From Candidatus Babeliaceae bacterium (GTDB lineage Bacteria; Babelota; Babeliae; Babelales; Babelaceae): a DNA stretch of 64,000 nucleotides. The notes beneath the pieces were generated by a model that was not told the origin of the DNA, ran no database searches, and saw only the letters and a program-made list of their open reading frames with translations. The first letter of the stretch is position 1. Each line of letters begins with the position of its first letter. This document shows, piece after piece, positions 10,206 to 17,712 of this stretch. The DNA is taken from the NCBI GenBank assembly GCA_019744895.1, contig JAIETV010000003.1:31489-95488 (forward strand), in the 5' to 3' direction. The translations under genes were made by a program, and so were the position numbers.

Positions 10206-10233
10206 TTGCCGTTCAACGCCGTTTGCATATACT
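10206..10233 (+). promoter_or_regulatory. candidate sigma-70 promoter for the Nudix gene
   Basis: TTGCCG (10206-10211) and TATACT (10228-10233) are separated by 16 bp, 39 bp upstream of the ATG at 10273. It lies in the divergent gap between this gene and the minus-strand gene starting at 10110. Confidence 0.4.
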
Positions 10234-10272
10234 TAATAGTAGTAAATCCTAACCCTAAAGCCCAAAATTACC

Positions 10273-10899
10273 ATGAATACTCAAACACCCCCAATCGCAC
10301 CCGTTTACAACTCAACCCATGACGAGCTTATTTTAGTTGTGCCACGCACCTCTTTTGATGGAATAGATTCTTGGTATGGCCTTATTCCAGTAAGCGACAC
10401 TGATTATGCTGAACTTATTGAAACAAATAAGCAATTTTTGCCCCGTTCTGTAATGGAGACAGACCCGACATACAAGCAGATTATTCCTTACCTGGTGTAC
10501 ACGCATAATGGCAAATATTTTTTAATGCAGCGCCAATCAAAAGCAAGCGAGACGCGCTTACAAAGTAAATACAGCCTCGGTATTGGGGGACATATTAGAC
10601 AAGAAGATATACAAGGTGTTGATATTGCAACATGGGCACGCAGGGAATTTGAAGAAGAAGTAGTTTTTAATGGCTCGTATACTATAGAGCCACTTGGGCT
10701 TTTAAATGACGATACTAATGATGTTGGCAAAGTACATATCGGTTTTGTATTTTTATTACATGGAGATTCTGCTGATATTACCGTCCAAGAAGAGCTCAAA
10801 AGCGGAGCGCTATTAACCCTTGATGAATGCAAAATTCTTTATTCTTCTATGGAGACATGGAGCCAAATTATTGTTGATTATCTTGAAAAAAAGAAATAA
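10273..10899 (+). CDS. Nudix hydrolase-like protein
   Basis: 208 residues. The Nudix box is visible at about residues 112-135: GIGGHIRQED, then REFEEEV, which carries the metal-binding glutamates of the REUXEE core. The box has a slightly longer spacer between its GG and REFEEE parts than the consensus. Upstream, YFLMQRQSKA is the usual strand before the box. Family members hydrolyse nucleoside diphosphates linked to another group; the substrate cannot be told here. It stands apart from its neighbours, with its own likely promoter. Confidence 0.85.
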   Translation: MNTQTPPIAPVYNSTHDELILVVPRTSFDGIDSWYGLIPVSDTDYAELIETNKQFLPRSVMETDPTYKQIIPYLVYTHNGKYFLMQRQSKASETRLQSKYSLGIGGHIRQEDIQGVDIATWARREFEEEVVFNGSYTIEPLGLLNDDTNDVGKVHIGFVFLLHGDSADITVQEELKSGALLTLDECKILYSSMETWSQIIVDYLEKKK

Positions 10900-10928
10900 T
10901 CTAACCCAAAAAAAGTGAGAGTGTGGTG

Positions 10929-11294
10929 ATGACGATATGGTTAGCTTTTGTTTTATTGGCATGCTGCGTTAAAACGGAAATATCCGGAAGCCATGAGCAA
11001 TTACAAAAAACGATCGCCTGGCTTAAAAGTGAATACGAATCTGAACGTAAAGCACTGAGAACATCATATTTTTTTTTAGGCACATCGGCTTGTTTTGCAG
11101 GGCTTATAGCTGCAAAAAGCTTTTATACAGATGGCAGTGAGCAAGAATTTCCAAAACCGGAGCATATGTGGATGGCTGGCATAGGTATAGCTCTAGGAAC
11201 AGTTATGAGTTTACATCAGCTTGCTCGGTCACAAGAGATAGATGAGCATATCAAAAATTTAACATATATTTTAGAACAAAAAGAGGGATATTAA
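10929..11294 (+). CDS. small membrane protein of unknown function
   Basis: 121 residues from the ATG at 10929; a GTG two codons upstream is possible, but GAGAG at good distance fits the ATG. A first hydrophobic stretch (IWLAFVLLACCV) may be a signal. Two further hydrophobic segments follow (SYFFLGTSACFAGLIAA and MWMAGIGIALGTVMSL), flanked by charged helices that could form coiled coils (ELQ/KSEYESERKAL and IDEHIKNLTYILEQK). No family is recognised. The next gene is on the opposite strand. Confidence 0.62.
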   Translation: MTIWLAFVLLACCVKTEISGSHEQLQKTIAWLKSEYESERKALRTSYFFLGTSACFAGLIAAKSFYTDGSEQEFPKPEHMWMAGIGIALGTVMSLHQLARSQEIDEHIKNLTYILEQKEGY

Positions 11295-11439
11295 GTTAAA
11301 TACCCCTGTTTTTTATCAAGATTCTAGAAAAATTTAATCATGTGCACCTAAATAATTTAGGCCATCTAAATCTTTGCCGGTTAGTAAGCGCTAGCGCTGT
11401 TTTTAATAGTAAAAACAGAGCCCAAAATATGAAAGTTTC

Positions 11440-11919
11440 TTAATCTGGTTGTTGCAAATCGAGCTCATCCAAGGGAGCTTTAAATCCATTTAAACGCTCC
11501 ATTAATAACTCTCTTTGCGTTTTATTTGTGCATGCCAATAAGCGTCTAGCCGCGTAAACTTGAAAAATAGTTGCTGCAGAAGCTACACGTCCATAATTTT
11601 GTCTAAGTTGATTGTTAAAATCTTCAGAGGCTATGGCACGTGAACCGAATATACCAAGAACTAAGGCGCTCGGTCTATTTTTAAGGAGCTCTTCACCTTC
11701 TTTTTTAAGCTTTTCTGCCAATCGCCCATTAATATTTTGCACGTGCTCGACTTCTTCCCAACCAGGAGATTTATCAGCTTGATTTACCTTAATAGTGGCT
11801 TCAGTTAGTTTTTGAAAATAATTAATAGCCGTCTCTTGCCATGCTCGAGCTTGGTAATGACCATAGAATCCTGAACTAAGAATACCTAATCCTGTTAGCA
11901 CTGCACCTGCAAAAAACAT
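11440..11919 (-). CDS. membrane-anchored helical protein of unknown function
   Basis: 159 residues. An N-terminal hydrophobic segment (MFFAGAVLTGLGILSSGFYG) is followed by an amphipathic helical domain and the C-terminal segment APLDELDLQQPD. A related C-terminal pattern (VPLDSLTEVN) ends the unassigned remnant at 12081-12248, which suggests a decayed neighbour copy. No family is recognised. Confidence 0.6.
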   Translation of the reverse strand: MFFAGAVLTGLGILSSGFYGHYQARAWQETAINYFQKLTEATIKVNQADKSPGWEEVEHVQNINGRLAEKLKKEGEELLKNRPSALVLGIFGSRAIASEDFNNQLRQNYGRVASAATIFQVYAARRLLACTNKTQRELLMERLNGFKAPLDELDLQQPD

Positions 11920-12080
11920 AGCGACCCCTTAATTTCACCTTAAATGATGTATTTTTTAATTGTCTGAATATAATTAAAAATATTTAATTATCTATAAAAG
12001 TCAATTAGAAGTTGATTTTTCACCTAAAAACAGCTCTTTTGAGGGCTAAACTACTGTTTTTATTGTTCTAGATTTAAGCA

Positions 12081-12248
12081 TTAATTAACTTCTGTGAGAG
12101 AGTCCAGAGGCACATTAATTTCAGCTATTTTTTTGGCTACTTCTTTTCTTGACTGGCGAACTCTTTGTGAATCTGCGTGAACTTGCCGGGCATGATCCCT
12201 AAATTCAATTGAACCAAAAAGCCTACAGCAAAGAGTTCTTAATAAGGC
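12081..12248 (-). pseudogene. probable remnant of a small exported/helical gene
   Basis: In the 358-base gap between 11920 and 12277 one minus-strand frame is open for 55 codons, ending in TAA at 12081, with protein-like charged helical composition (HARQVHADSQRVRQSRK, then KKIAEINVPLDSL). It has no ATG, GTG or plausible ribosome site, so it is more likely the 3' end of a dead gene than a live one. Its C-terminus resembles that of the neighbour at 11440-11919. Nothing else was seen in the gap. Confidence 0.35.
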
Positions 12249-12277
12249 TTATTAGCGTTAATGTCAACTGATTATGT

Positions 12278-13486
12278 TTAAGTTTTCATCAATAAAGCAC
12301 GAGTTTCTTTTTTGTATAATTCCACCTGTGGTTGATCAAACGGATTAATCTCCATGAGCATACCAAGATATACCGTTTCGAGCATTTTATACTGCATAAA
12401 ATGCCCGATATCAAAAGCAGAGTTTTTACGAAAATGAAACGTAAAAAAGGGTTTTTTATTGAGTTGATACGAGCGCTGAACGCCGTCGATAATAGCATGC
12501 TGAATCTCCTGAATAAAAAGATCGGCTTGCAGGTTACCAGCCTGCAAAAATAATGTATCAGGAACAGGAGTTTTTCCCGGATATTCTGCCGGTATTAAAA
12601 AAGAAGTGACGATTATCTGATTGCCGCCAAAATAGTACTGCAGCACCGAATGCAGATCTTGAGACCCAATAGAAACGGTTGGCAAAAAGCCTTTGTTATC
12701 TTTGCCTAAACTTTCGCCAATCAATTGCCGCGTCCACCCTCCCAGTGCTGCATAATGGGGCATAAAAATAAACGTGTCATGTACCAGATAACCGGTTTGA
12801 AAAAGATTATACAGTGACTCTGCAGTCTGTAAAGGTTGAGTAATATCAACTGATTGAGCCCCAGCAAGAAGGTCTGCTAAGTCGCATTTAAGAAATCGCA
12901 ATAGAGTAAGACCTGCTGCAGAAAAAACAGAATAGCGACCACCGATACTTCTGGGTATAGCAAGCACGTTCACATTATCTTTTTTACATGCTTGCCATAA
13001 GGGCGAATCTCCATCAGTAACCACGCATAAATTTTTTTGATAATCATTTGGCTGAGTTTTTTTTAAGATTTCAAAACACACCGATGCTTGAGACGCAGTT
13101 TCAAATGTGGCACCTGTCTTAGAAACAACGAATGTCATAACTCGCTTTGAAGTATCCTGCAATAAAGTCGTATACCAAATAACAAATGAACTGAAAGAAA
13201 ATGAATCTATGCTAGTAAGCGCATGAAACCGTACACGGGGGGTAGTATATTCCTGAGGATTTAAAGCATCATACAGTGCTTGAACCCCAAAATGTGAGCC
13301 GCCAATGCCGATAAGAATAACATCGGTAACCGTATCGCCTGAAAGTTTTTGATATACCGACTGTATATTTTCTAAAATAGAGGTATCATAGATAATTTTT
13401 GAAAAAGAAAGTGGCGTTGAATAATCCCCCACAGATAATTTTTCTATCTTCTGCAAAAGCTTTTGAATGTTTTTTTCACTATTCAT
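12278..13486 (-). CDS. pgi: glucose-6-phosphate isomerase
   Basis: 402 residues, close to the shorter bacterial and archaeal-like forms (E. coli 549). It interconverts glucose-6-P and fructose-6-P. The sugar-phosphate-binding SIS motifs are visible: LIGIGGSHFGVQAL, the FVVSKTGATFET phosphate loop, and the PGI signature IGGRYSVFSAAG. A catalytic Lys near the C-terminus is expected in the QPQVELYKKET region, matching the family's QvgVELGK end. Its ATG overlaps the glucokinase stop by ATGA, so the two steps from glucose to fructose-6-P form one translationally coupled unit. Confidence 0.95.
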   Translation of the reverse strand: MNSEKNIQKLLQKIEKLSVGDYSTPLSFSKIIYDTSILENIQSVYQKLSGDTVTDVILIGIGGSHFGVQALYDALNPQEYTTPRVRFHALTSIDSFSFSSFVIWYTTLLQDTSKRVMTFVVSKTGATFETASQASVCFEILKKTQPNDYQKNLCVVTDGDSPLWQACKKDNVNVLAIPRSIGGRYSVFSAAGLTLLRFLKCDLADLLAGAQSVDITQPLQTAESLYNLFQTGYLVHDTFIFMPHYAALGGWTRQLIGESLGKDNKGFLPTVSIGSQDLHSVLQYYFGGNQIIVTSFLIPAEYPGKTPVPDTLFLQAGNLQADLFIQEIQHAIIDGVQRSYQLNKKPFFTFHFRKNSAFDIGHFMQYKMLETVYLGMLMEINPFDQPQVELYKKETRALLMKT

Positions 13487-14517
13487 AAGACTCCACGGCT
13501 AAGCAATGTATAATAATAAGCCCCACCGTATAAACTTACCTGATAATCTTGAATAAGAAAAACCGGAATTTTTTCAAGCAACGTTTTATGTTTTGTATGG
13601 TTTGTAAATTGAATTAAAAAATAATTATCCTGAAACATTTTTTTATTTTTTGCCGCTATACCACCTGCTATATACAGCCCGCCACATGCAACTGCCTGCA
13701 AAGCAACCTGTTGCGCATAACGCGCATAGTATGTAAGGTAATATCTAAATGCTTGCTTGCAGCGCTCATCATATTCGCTATAGCGCGAGATATAATCTGG
13801 CTTAAAACCGCTCTGGTCAATTTCGCGTGACATTTCAGTAGCTCTGTACCTATTGTTTTGCCCTAAAAACTCATAGATATACCGCAAACCTTTGCCACTC
13901 AGTACATTTTCCCAACTTATAGGTAATGTCATTATTTCTTTTTCCTGTATAAAACTAACCAATTCATGATCAAATGAATCACGAGGAGCAAAATCTGTAT
14001 GCCCACCCTCACTTGCCATAGGAATATACTCTTTAAAAGTATTTGACCAAACCGCATACGACTGGCCCAAGCCTGTTCCGGCGCCAATAAATGCTTTTTG
14101 GCCATGCTGTTTAATAGGAATCTGATTAATGCTGAAAGTATTTTCTACCAGATGATATCCGCATGCAACTGAGATAAAATCATTGATAATAAATATCTCT
14201 GAAACTCCCGTTACCCGCATCAGATCACTTTTATTTAGCGTGAAGGGCAAATTGGTAGGTTTGATACTATGCTGCTTGCCGCATAAAAAGCCCGCGACTC
14301 CAATTACTATAACAGAAAAACGAATATGCCTTTCTGCTGCTATTTTTTCAATAAGATCTTGCAATGTTTTGGAAAAATTTACGATTTCCTGGCTGGGCTG
14401 TTTATAATACTCTAAAAGTTTATACTCCCCCTGCATAAGGTCTATAATGCCAAAATTGGCGTTAGTGCCACCGATATCTGCAACAAGAATATGAAATAGT
14501 TTTTTTGCATCTTCCAT
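13483..14517 (-). CDS. glk: glucokinase (Glk family)
   Basis: About 344 residues from the ATG at 14517 (MEDAKK); ATG at 14529 or an upstream TTG would add 4-12 residues, and no start has a well-placed ribosome site. The phosphate-1 motif VADIGGTNANFGI and the later IGAGTGLGQSYAV and GGLYIAGGIA segments mark the Glk/PF02685 fold. It phosphorylates glucose with ATP and is coupled to pgi by a 4-base overlap. Having glk suggests use of free glucose rather than only imported sugar phosphates. Confidence 0.93.
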   Translation of the reverse strand: MEDAKKLFHILVADIGGTNANFGIIDLMQGEYKLLEYYKQPSQEIVNFSKTLQDLIEKIAAERHIRFSVIVIGVAGFLCGKQHSIKPTNLPFTLNKSDLMRVTGVSEIFIINDFISVACGYHLVENTFSINQIPIKQHGQKAFIGAGTGLGQSYAVWSNTFKEYIPMASEGGHTDFAPRDSFDHELVSFIQEKEIMTLPISWENVLSGKGLRYIYEFLGQNNRYRATEMSREIDQSGFKPDYISRYSEYDERCKQAFRYYLTYYARYAQQVALQAVACGGLYIAGGIAAKNKKMFQDNYFLIQFTNHTKHKTLLEKIPVFLIQDYQVSLYGGAYYYTLLSRGVL

Positions 14518-14618
14518 ACCCTGAAGCATAAAATAATCGCTTGACCAAAACAAGATCTTTTTGTTAACTCATAAGTATAGTCGTAAAATTTTCTCACCCC
14601 TTAAAAAGAAATTTCAAA

Positions 14619-15008
14619 ATGAATTATAAATTCAAACTACTCTTATTGGCTATTACATGCACCTATTTATACGTACAGGCAGGCGTTATTCATATTGCAT
14701 CATTTGATCAGCTTAGTTCAATTATAAAAAGCACCAAAAATGTGATAATAAAGTTTTATGCGGATTTTTGCCCGCCTTGCAAAAACTTTGCGCCTTTATA
14801 CAAGCAAGTTTCTGAAGAGCAAACGTTCAATTCAGTAACGTTTGTAGAGGTTAATACTCAACAATGTCCCGACATTGCCCGGTCTTATGGGGTTCAATCT
14901 ATTCCTATGATGGTTTTTGTTAAAGATCAAAAAAATATAGGTACTCAGACAGGTGGCAAGACTATAGGTCAATTTCGAGCCCTTATTAAAAGTTACTTTT
15001 CCCTTTAA
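14619..15008 (+). CDS. exported thioredoxin-like protein
   Basis: 129 residues. A signal peptide (MNYKFKLLLLAITCTYLYVQAG) precedes a thioredoxin domain with active site CPPC (FYADFCPPCKNFAPLY) and the cis-proline loop SIPMMVF. CPPC is unusual beside the thioredoxin CGPC and DsbA CPHC; it shifts redox potential in studied variants, but the effect here is unknown. Probably periplasmic or secreted dithiol-disulfide exchange. A second exported thioredoxin with CSFC lies at 21.5 kb. It starts the plus-strand run of small exported genes. Confidence 0.88.
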   Translation: MNYKFKLLLLAITCTYLYVQAGVIHIASFDQLSSIIKSTKNVIIKFYADFCPPCKNFAPLYKQVSEEQTFNSVTFVEVNTQQCPDIARSYGVQSIPMMVFVKDQKNIGTQTGGKTIGQFRALIKSYFSL

Positions 15009-15014
15009 AATCTA

Positions 15015-15044
15015 TTGCTTTTAAAGAATTCAACACGTTATACT
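15015..15044 (+). promoter_or_regulatory. candidate promoter with element shared with 15458
   Basis: TTGCTT (15015-15020) and TATACT (15039-15044) with an 18-bp spacer. The -35 lies in AATCTATTGCTTTTAAA, which recurs with one change before the gene at 15522. Confidence 0.4.
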
Positions 15045-15087
15045 TATAGTATATAATCAGTTTATAAATAGAAAGATGAGTATAACC

Positions 15088-15345
15088 ATGAAAAAAAATA
15101 TAATTTTGGGTATTGCCTTTGCACTTTCTGCCATAACCTCAGTGAAAGCAGATCAATCGCCATGCCCTGAAACTTCAGTTCCATTGGCTGGCTTAACTCC
15201 AAAAGAAATAGGCGATTATAGAACAAGGTGTAAAATGCAGGTTGACTTTGAACAAATGACCCTGACCCCTTTGCAAATGGCGCCATCTGTTGAAGCTGGC
15301 AAATTTGGTATACGCGCCGAAGGCGTGAATTCCCCTGCTTATTAA
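15088..15345 (+). CDS. small exported protein of unknown function
   Basis: 85 residues from ATG 15088 (MKKN); an upstream ATG adds four residues. The signal peptide is NIILGIAFALSAITSVKA, ending in an AxA-like site. The mature protein is about 65 residues with two Cys (SPCPE and RTRCKM), a likely disulfide. It ends in VNSPAY. No family is recognised. It shares a promoter element with the peptide gene at 15522 and is followed by a hairpin terminator. Confidence 0.68.
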   Translation: MKKNIILGIAFALSAITSVKADQSPCPETSVPLAGLTPKEIGDYRTRCKMQVDFEQMTLTPLQMAPSVEAGKFGIRAEGVNSPAY

Positions 15346-15379
15346 CTCTTTTAAGAGCATTTAAAGCATCAACAATTCG

Positions 15380-15419
15380 AACCTGAAAACAGAAATAACT
15401 CTTTCTGGATTCGGGTTTT
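15380..15419 (+). terminator. probable rho-independent terminator
   Basis: A two-part stem: AACCTGAA (15380-15387) pairs with TTCGGGTT (15410-15417, one G-U), and CAGAAA (15390-15395) pairs with TTTCTG (15402-15407), followed by a short T run. Confidence 0.55.
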
Positions 15420-15457
15420 CCAAGCGTTAAATTTTCTGTTAAAAGCAGTAGAATCTA

Positions 15458-15487
15458 TTGATTTTAAAATACTCTATATATTATAAT
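15458..15487 (+). promoter_or_regulatory. candidate promoter for the small-peptide genes
   Basis: TTGATT (15458-15463) and TATAAT (15482-15487) with an 18-bp spacer, embedded in AATCTATTGATTTTAAA, which matches the element at 15009-15026 except for one base. Confidence 0.45.
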
Positions 15488-15521
15488 TAAAATAATAGTT
15501 TAACTATGAAAAAGGGGAAAT

Positions 15522-15677
15522 ATGGAACAAATATTAAAATTAGTAATGTTATTGCTAGTGTCTGTCTCAACACTCTATGCAGCCGCGCCACAAGCACTGA
15601 CTGGCAAAAAGCAGCAGAAGGCTTTAGCTATGTATACGGTACCATCAACATATGGTGAACCTGATAATATTTATTAA
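15522..15677 (+). CDS. 51-residue exported peptide of unknown function
   Basis: A short gene with a good ribosome site (AAGGGGAAAT) before the ATG. The signal peptide (ILKLVMLLLVSVSTLYA) ends in an A-A-A cleavage region, leaving a mature peptide of about 32 residues ending in GEPDNIY. It is the first of three consecutive tiny exported peptides, each with its own ribosome site and 34-44 bp gaps. No family is recognised. Confidence 0.6.
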   Translation: MEQILKLVMLLLVSVSTLYAAAPQALTGKKQQKALAMYTVPSTYGEPDNIY

Positions 15678-15711
15678 TTTTTTAAAAAAATTTTAGAAAA
15701 AAAGGAATACC

Positions 15712-15885
15712 ATGAAAAAAATATTATTACCATTATCGATCTTATCGATCTGGGTATTACCTGGATTAACGATACAAGCAGCCACAACTCAAGAACAGAC
15801 TGATTCATTAGGTGAATACGCAGCCTACAAACCTTCAAAAGGTAGAATACTGATGGGTTTTTCTGTGCCGCAAAGTGCTGATTAA
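15712..15885 (+). CDS. 57-residue exported peptide of unknown function
   Basis: AAAGGA lies just before the ATG. The signal peptide (MKKILLPLSILSIWVLPG) is followed by about 33 mature residues ending in MGFSVPQSAD. That end resembles the end of the next gene (MGVPQATD), so the two are probably diverged tandem copies. Too short for family assignment. Confidence 0.6.
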   Translation: MKKILLPLSILSIWVLPGLTIQAATTQEQTDSLGEYAAYKPSKGRILMGFSVPQSAD

Positions 15886-15929
15886 GATGACTGTATTTAA
15901 GAATATTGAAAAAATATAAGGATATTGTA

Positions 15930-16121
15930 ATGAAAAAAATAATACTTGCATTTATTTGTGTAACTAGTGGAGCGATTTTGGCGCTTGCTTCAAGCAGTGT
16001 ATATGCGTATGCTCCAAGTAATAATCCAAAAATAAAAAACCAAGAACCCACAGCACCAACATGGCAACAAGTATATTACACATCTGAAGCTTTCATGGGT
16101 GTACCACAAGCTACTGATTAA
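15930..16121 (+). CDS. 63-residue exported peptide of unknown function
   Basis: Start taken at ATG 15930 (MKKIILAFICVTSGA) because AAGGA lies at good spacing; an in-frame ATG eight codons upstream is less likely. A signal peptide with an AYA-type site leaves about 35 residues ending in AFMGVPQATD, similar to the preceding gene's end. It probably belongs to one transcript with its neighbours. Confidence 0.62.
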   Translation: MKKIILAFICVTSGAILALASSSVYAYAPSNNPKIKNQEPTAPTWQQVYYTSEAFMGVPQATD

Positions 16122-16162
16122 AACACTAGAAAACTTAATTTTTAAGATAAAGGGGATGAATA

Positions 16163-16606
16163 ATGAAAAAACATTTATTACTTACAATTACGATAGTAAC
16201 AACTTCAATGCTTTATTCTGAACCGCAGGAATTGGAACCGGTTACTGAAATAACGCCCAAACAGATAGAATCTAGCAAAGAAGATGCATTAAATCTACCT
16301 ACCCCACCTGCAGAAATTAAAGCAGAAGGTGTTAAGGAGGTTGACTTAAAAATAACCGCAACACCAACAGAAAAATTATCTCAGACAAAAAAACAATTTT
16401 CACAGATGGAGCAGGAAGAGCAGATTAACTATTTAAAGCGTAAAGTTGATAAACAGCGCGAAAAAAATAAAAAAATGCGCTCAGAAATAAAGCACCTTGA
16501 ACAAGAAATTAATTATTTAAAAGACAAGATTTCAGATGCTCATGCAAAAATAAAAGATATTAAGGAAAATCACTTAAAAATAAAAAAGGGACTAGATGAT
16601 GTGTAA
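16163..16606 (+). CDS. exported coiled-coil protein
   Basis: 147 residues: a signal peptide (MKKHLLLTITIVTTSMLYS), an acidic Pro/Glu-rich linker to about residue 65, then a long Lys/Glu heptad-rich segment at residues 80-140 (EEQINYLKRKVDKQREK, IKHLEQEINYLKDKI) that should form a coiled coil. No family is recognised. AGGGGATGA lies before the start. Its 3' end overlaps the start of the Cys-rich gene, indicating cotranslation. Confidence 0.68.
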   Translation: MKKHLLLTITIVTTSMLYSEPQELEPVTEITPKQIESSKEDALNLPTPPAEIKAEGVKEVDLKITATPTEKLSQTKKQFSQMEQEEQINYLKRKVDKQREKNKKMRSEIKHLEQEINYLKDKISDAHAKIKDIKENHLKIKKGLDDV

Positions 16607-16760
16607 TTGTAATCACAAAAGTCGTAAAGACGAGCAAAAATGTTGCTGTAATTGCCACGGCAAAAGCAATATGAAAAAAGACTGTAGTAAAAATACGGTC
16701 GAGCCGGTAAAAGAAGAGCCAAGCGATGAAAAAAGGGGGAATTATGAAAAACAATTCTAA
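16599..16760 (+). CDS. small Cys-rich, probably metal-binding protein
   Basis: 53 residues in a frame overlapping both neighbours, starting at ATG 16599 (or 16596) behind AGGGGAC. It has no signal peptide. CNCNH at the N-terminus and CCCNCHG in the middle, with one more Cys (KDCSK), give seven Cys and two His within about 30 residues, followed by an acidic/basic tail. The density suggests a metallothionein-like or zinc/copper-binding peptide; this is inference from composition. The overlap with an upstream exported coiled-coil gene and a downstream Asn/Lys-rich gene argues that it is translated. Confidence 0.6.
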   Translation: MCNCNHKSRKDEQKCCCNCHGKSNMKKDCSKNTVEPVKEEPSDEKRGNYEKQF

Positions 16761-16932
16761 TAAAAACCAAAACAATTGGAACAAAGAAAAGTGGGAAAAA
16801 AAGAACAATAACCCATCTTCTGAAAATCTAGTAAAAGAAACATCTTCACAGGAATCTTCAATGGGCAAATATGTTCGTGAAGAAAATAACCATAAGCATG
16901 AAGAAAATTGGTCTAAAAATAACAAGCGTTAA
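16744..16932 (+). CDS. Asn/Lys-rich small protein of unknown function
   Basis: 62 residues from ATG 16744, preceded by AGGGGG at ideal spacing (an upstream ATG six codons earlier is less likely). It is strongly hydrophilic and low-complexity (MKNNSNKNQNNWNKEKWEKK), with no hydrophobic segment, so probably cytosolic and disordered. It overlaps the end of the Cys-rich frame by 17 bases. The run ends at a strong terminator just downstream. Confidence 0.6.
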   Translation: MKNNSNKNQNNWNKEKWEKKNNNPSSENLVKETSSQESSMGKYVREENNHKHEENWSKNNKR

Positions 16933-16948
16933 TTTTTAGAAAATTAGT

Positions 16949-16972
16949 AGGGGGCTACAAAGCCCCCTTTTT
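16949..16972 (+). terminator. rho-independent terminator
   Basis: An 8-bp GC-rich stem (AGGGGGCT at 16949-16956, AGCCCCCT at 16961-16968), a 4-nt loop, then a T run. It closes the small-protein run. Confidence 0.92.
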
Positions 16973-17008
16973 AATAATTCTTATCAGATCGACATTTTCG
17001 AACTCAGA

Positions 17009-17036
17009 TTGACAAAAAAACTCCCTACTCTATACT
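17009..17036 (+). promoter_or_regulatory. strong sigma-70-type promoter
   Basis: TTGACA (17009-17014) and TATACT (17031-17036) with a 16-bp spacer, 45 bp before the ATG at 17081. It overlaps an upstream in-frame extension of that gene and so helps fix the start at 17081. Confidence 0.75.
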
Positions 17037-17080
17037 ATATAATATATATTACTATTATTAAATTATTTGGAGTTTGTGTT

Positions 17081-17629
17081 ATGAAATCGAAAGTTCTTAT
17101 ACTAATTGGAAGCACTTTTTCTTTTTTTGCAGCCCAATCTAATACCCTACAAAAACCTGAAGCCGATACTACTTTATGGGATATAGTCCCAAAAATTACC
17201 CTAGAGCGGACAATCTATACTGGCGCAGGCCTTGCAGTATGCTATGGTGGCTATAAAGTTTTAAGCAACGAAACACTTATACGCAATATGAAAGCGTTAT
17301 ATAACTTCTTAACCACGGGTAGCGTTGTTTCTGAATCTGAAATTCAAGCAAAAAAGGCTCGAAGAGATGAAAAAAGAAGGGCTCAGAAAGAAGTTGCAGC
17401 CACCCTTGAGGGGCATACACATCGCTTATTAACACTCCAAGCAACGCTTGATATACTCAAAGAAAATTCTGCACAATATGTTACTAAAAAAGATTTAGAA
17501 CAATTAGCAACAAAAGCCGATATTCAAGCGCTTCATGCAAAACTTGATACCGTTATTCAACAAACCAAAGGCGTTGCATTTGCTGAAGGTCTTTTTGCAT
17601 CAAGAAATGTAACGTATGCTACAGCATAA
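17081..17629 (+). CDS. exported or membrane-anchored coiled-coil protein
   Basis: 182 residues from ATG 17081 (MKSKVLILIGSTFSFFAAQS); GGAG lies upstream, and a promoter occupies the region of an alternative upstream start. A signal peptide, a second weakly hydrophobic segment at about residues 47-62 (TIYTGAGLAVCYGGYKVL), a basic Arg/Lys/Ala stretch (KKARRDEKRRAQKE) and a C-terminal heptad region (LEQLATKADIQALHAKLD) are seen. No family is recognised. The second half resembles the KADIQ...KLD helices common in coiled-coil proteins, which carries no functional meaning. Confidence 0.65.
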   Translation: MKSKVLILIGSTFSFFAAQSNTLQKPEADTTLWDIVPKITLERTIYTGAGLAVCYGGYKVLSNETLIRNMKALYNFLTTGSVVSESEIQAKKARRDEKRRAQKEVAATLEGHTHRLLTLQATLDILKENSAQYVTKKDLEQLATKADIQALHAKLDTVIQQTKGVAFAEGLFASRNVTYATA

Positions 17630-17680
17630 AAATTGGCGTTTGCAAAAAATTGCCGCTTAAACGTGCTGAAACTCTATAAA

Positions 17681-17704
17681 AAAAGGGAGCCAAAGCTCCC
17701 TTTT
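17681..17704. terminator. bidirectional rho-independent terminator
   Basis: A 10-bp stem (AAAAGGGAGC at 17681-17690, GCTCCCTTTT at 17695-17704) with a CAAA loop, between convergent genes ending at 17629 (plus) and 17713 (minus). The flanking A and T runs suit both directions. Confidence 0.88.
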
Positions 17705-17712
17705 ATTTTTTT

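Noticed and set aside
15361..15430. ATTCGAACCTG stretch as a tRNA fragment
   Set aside because: The surrounding sequence folds as a terminator hairpin and lacks cloverleaf stems.
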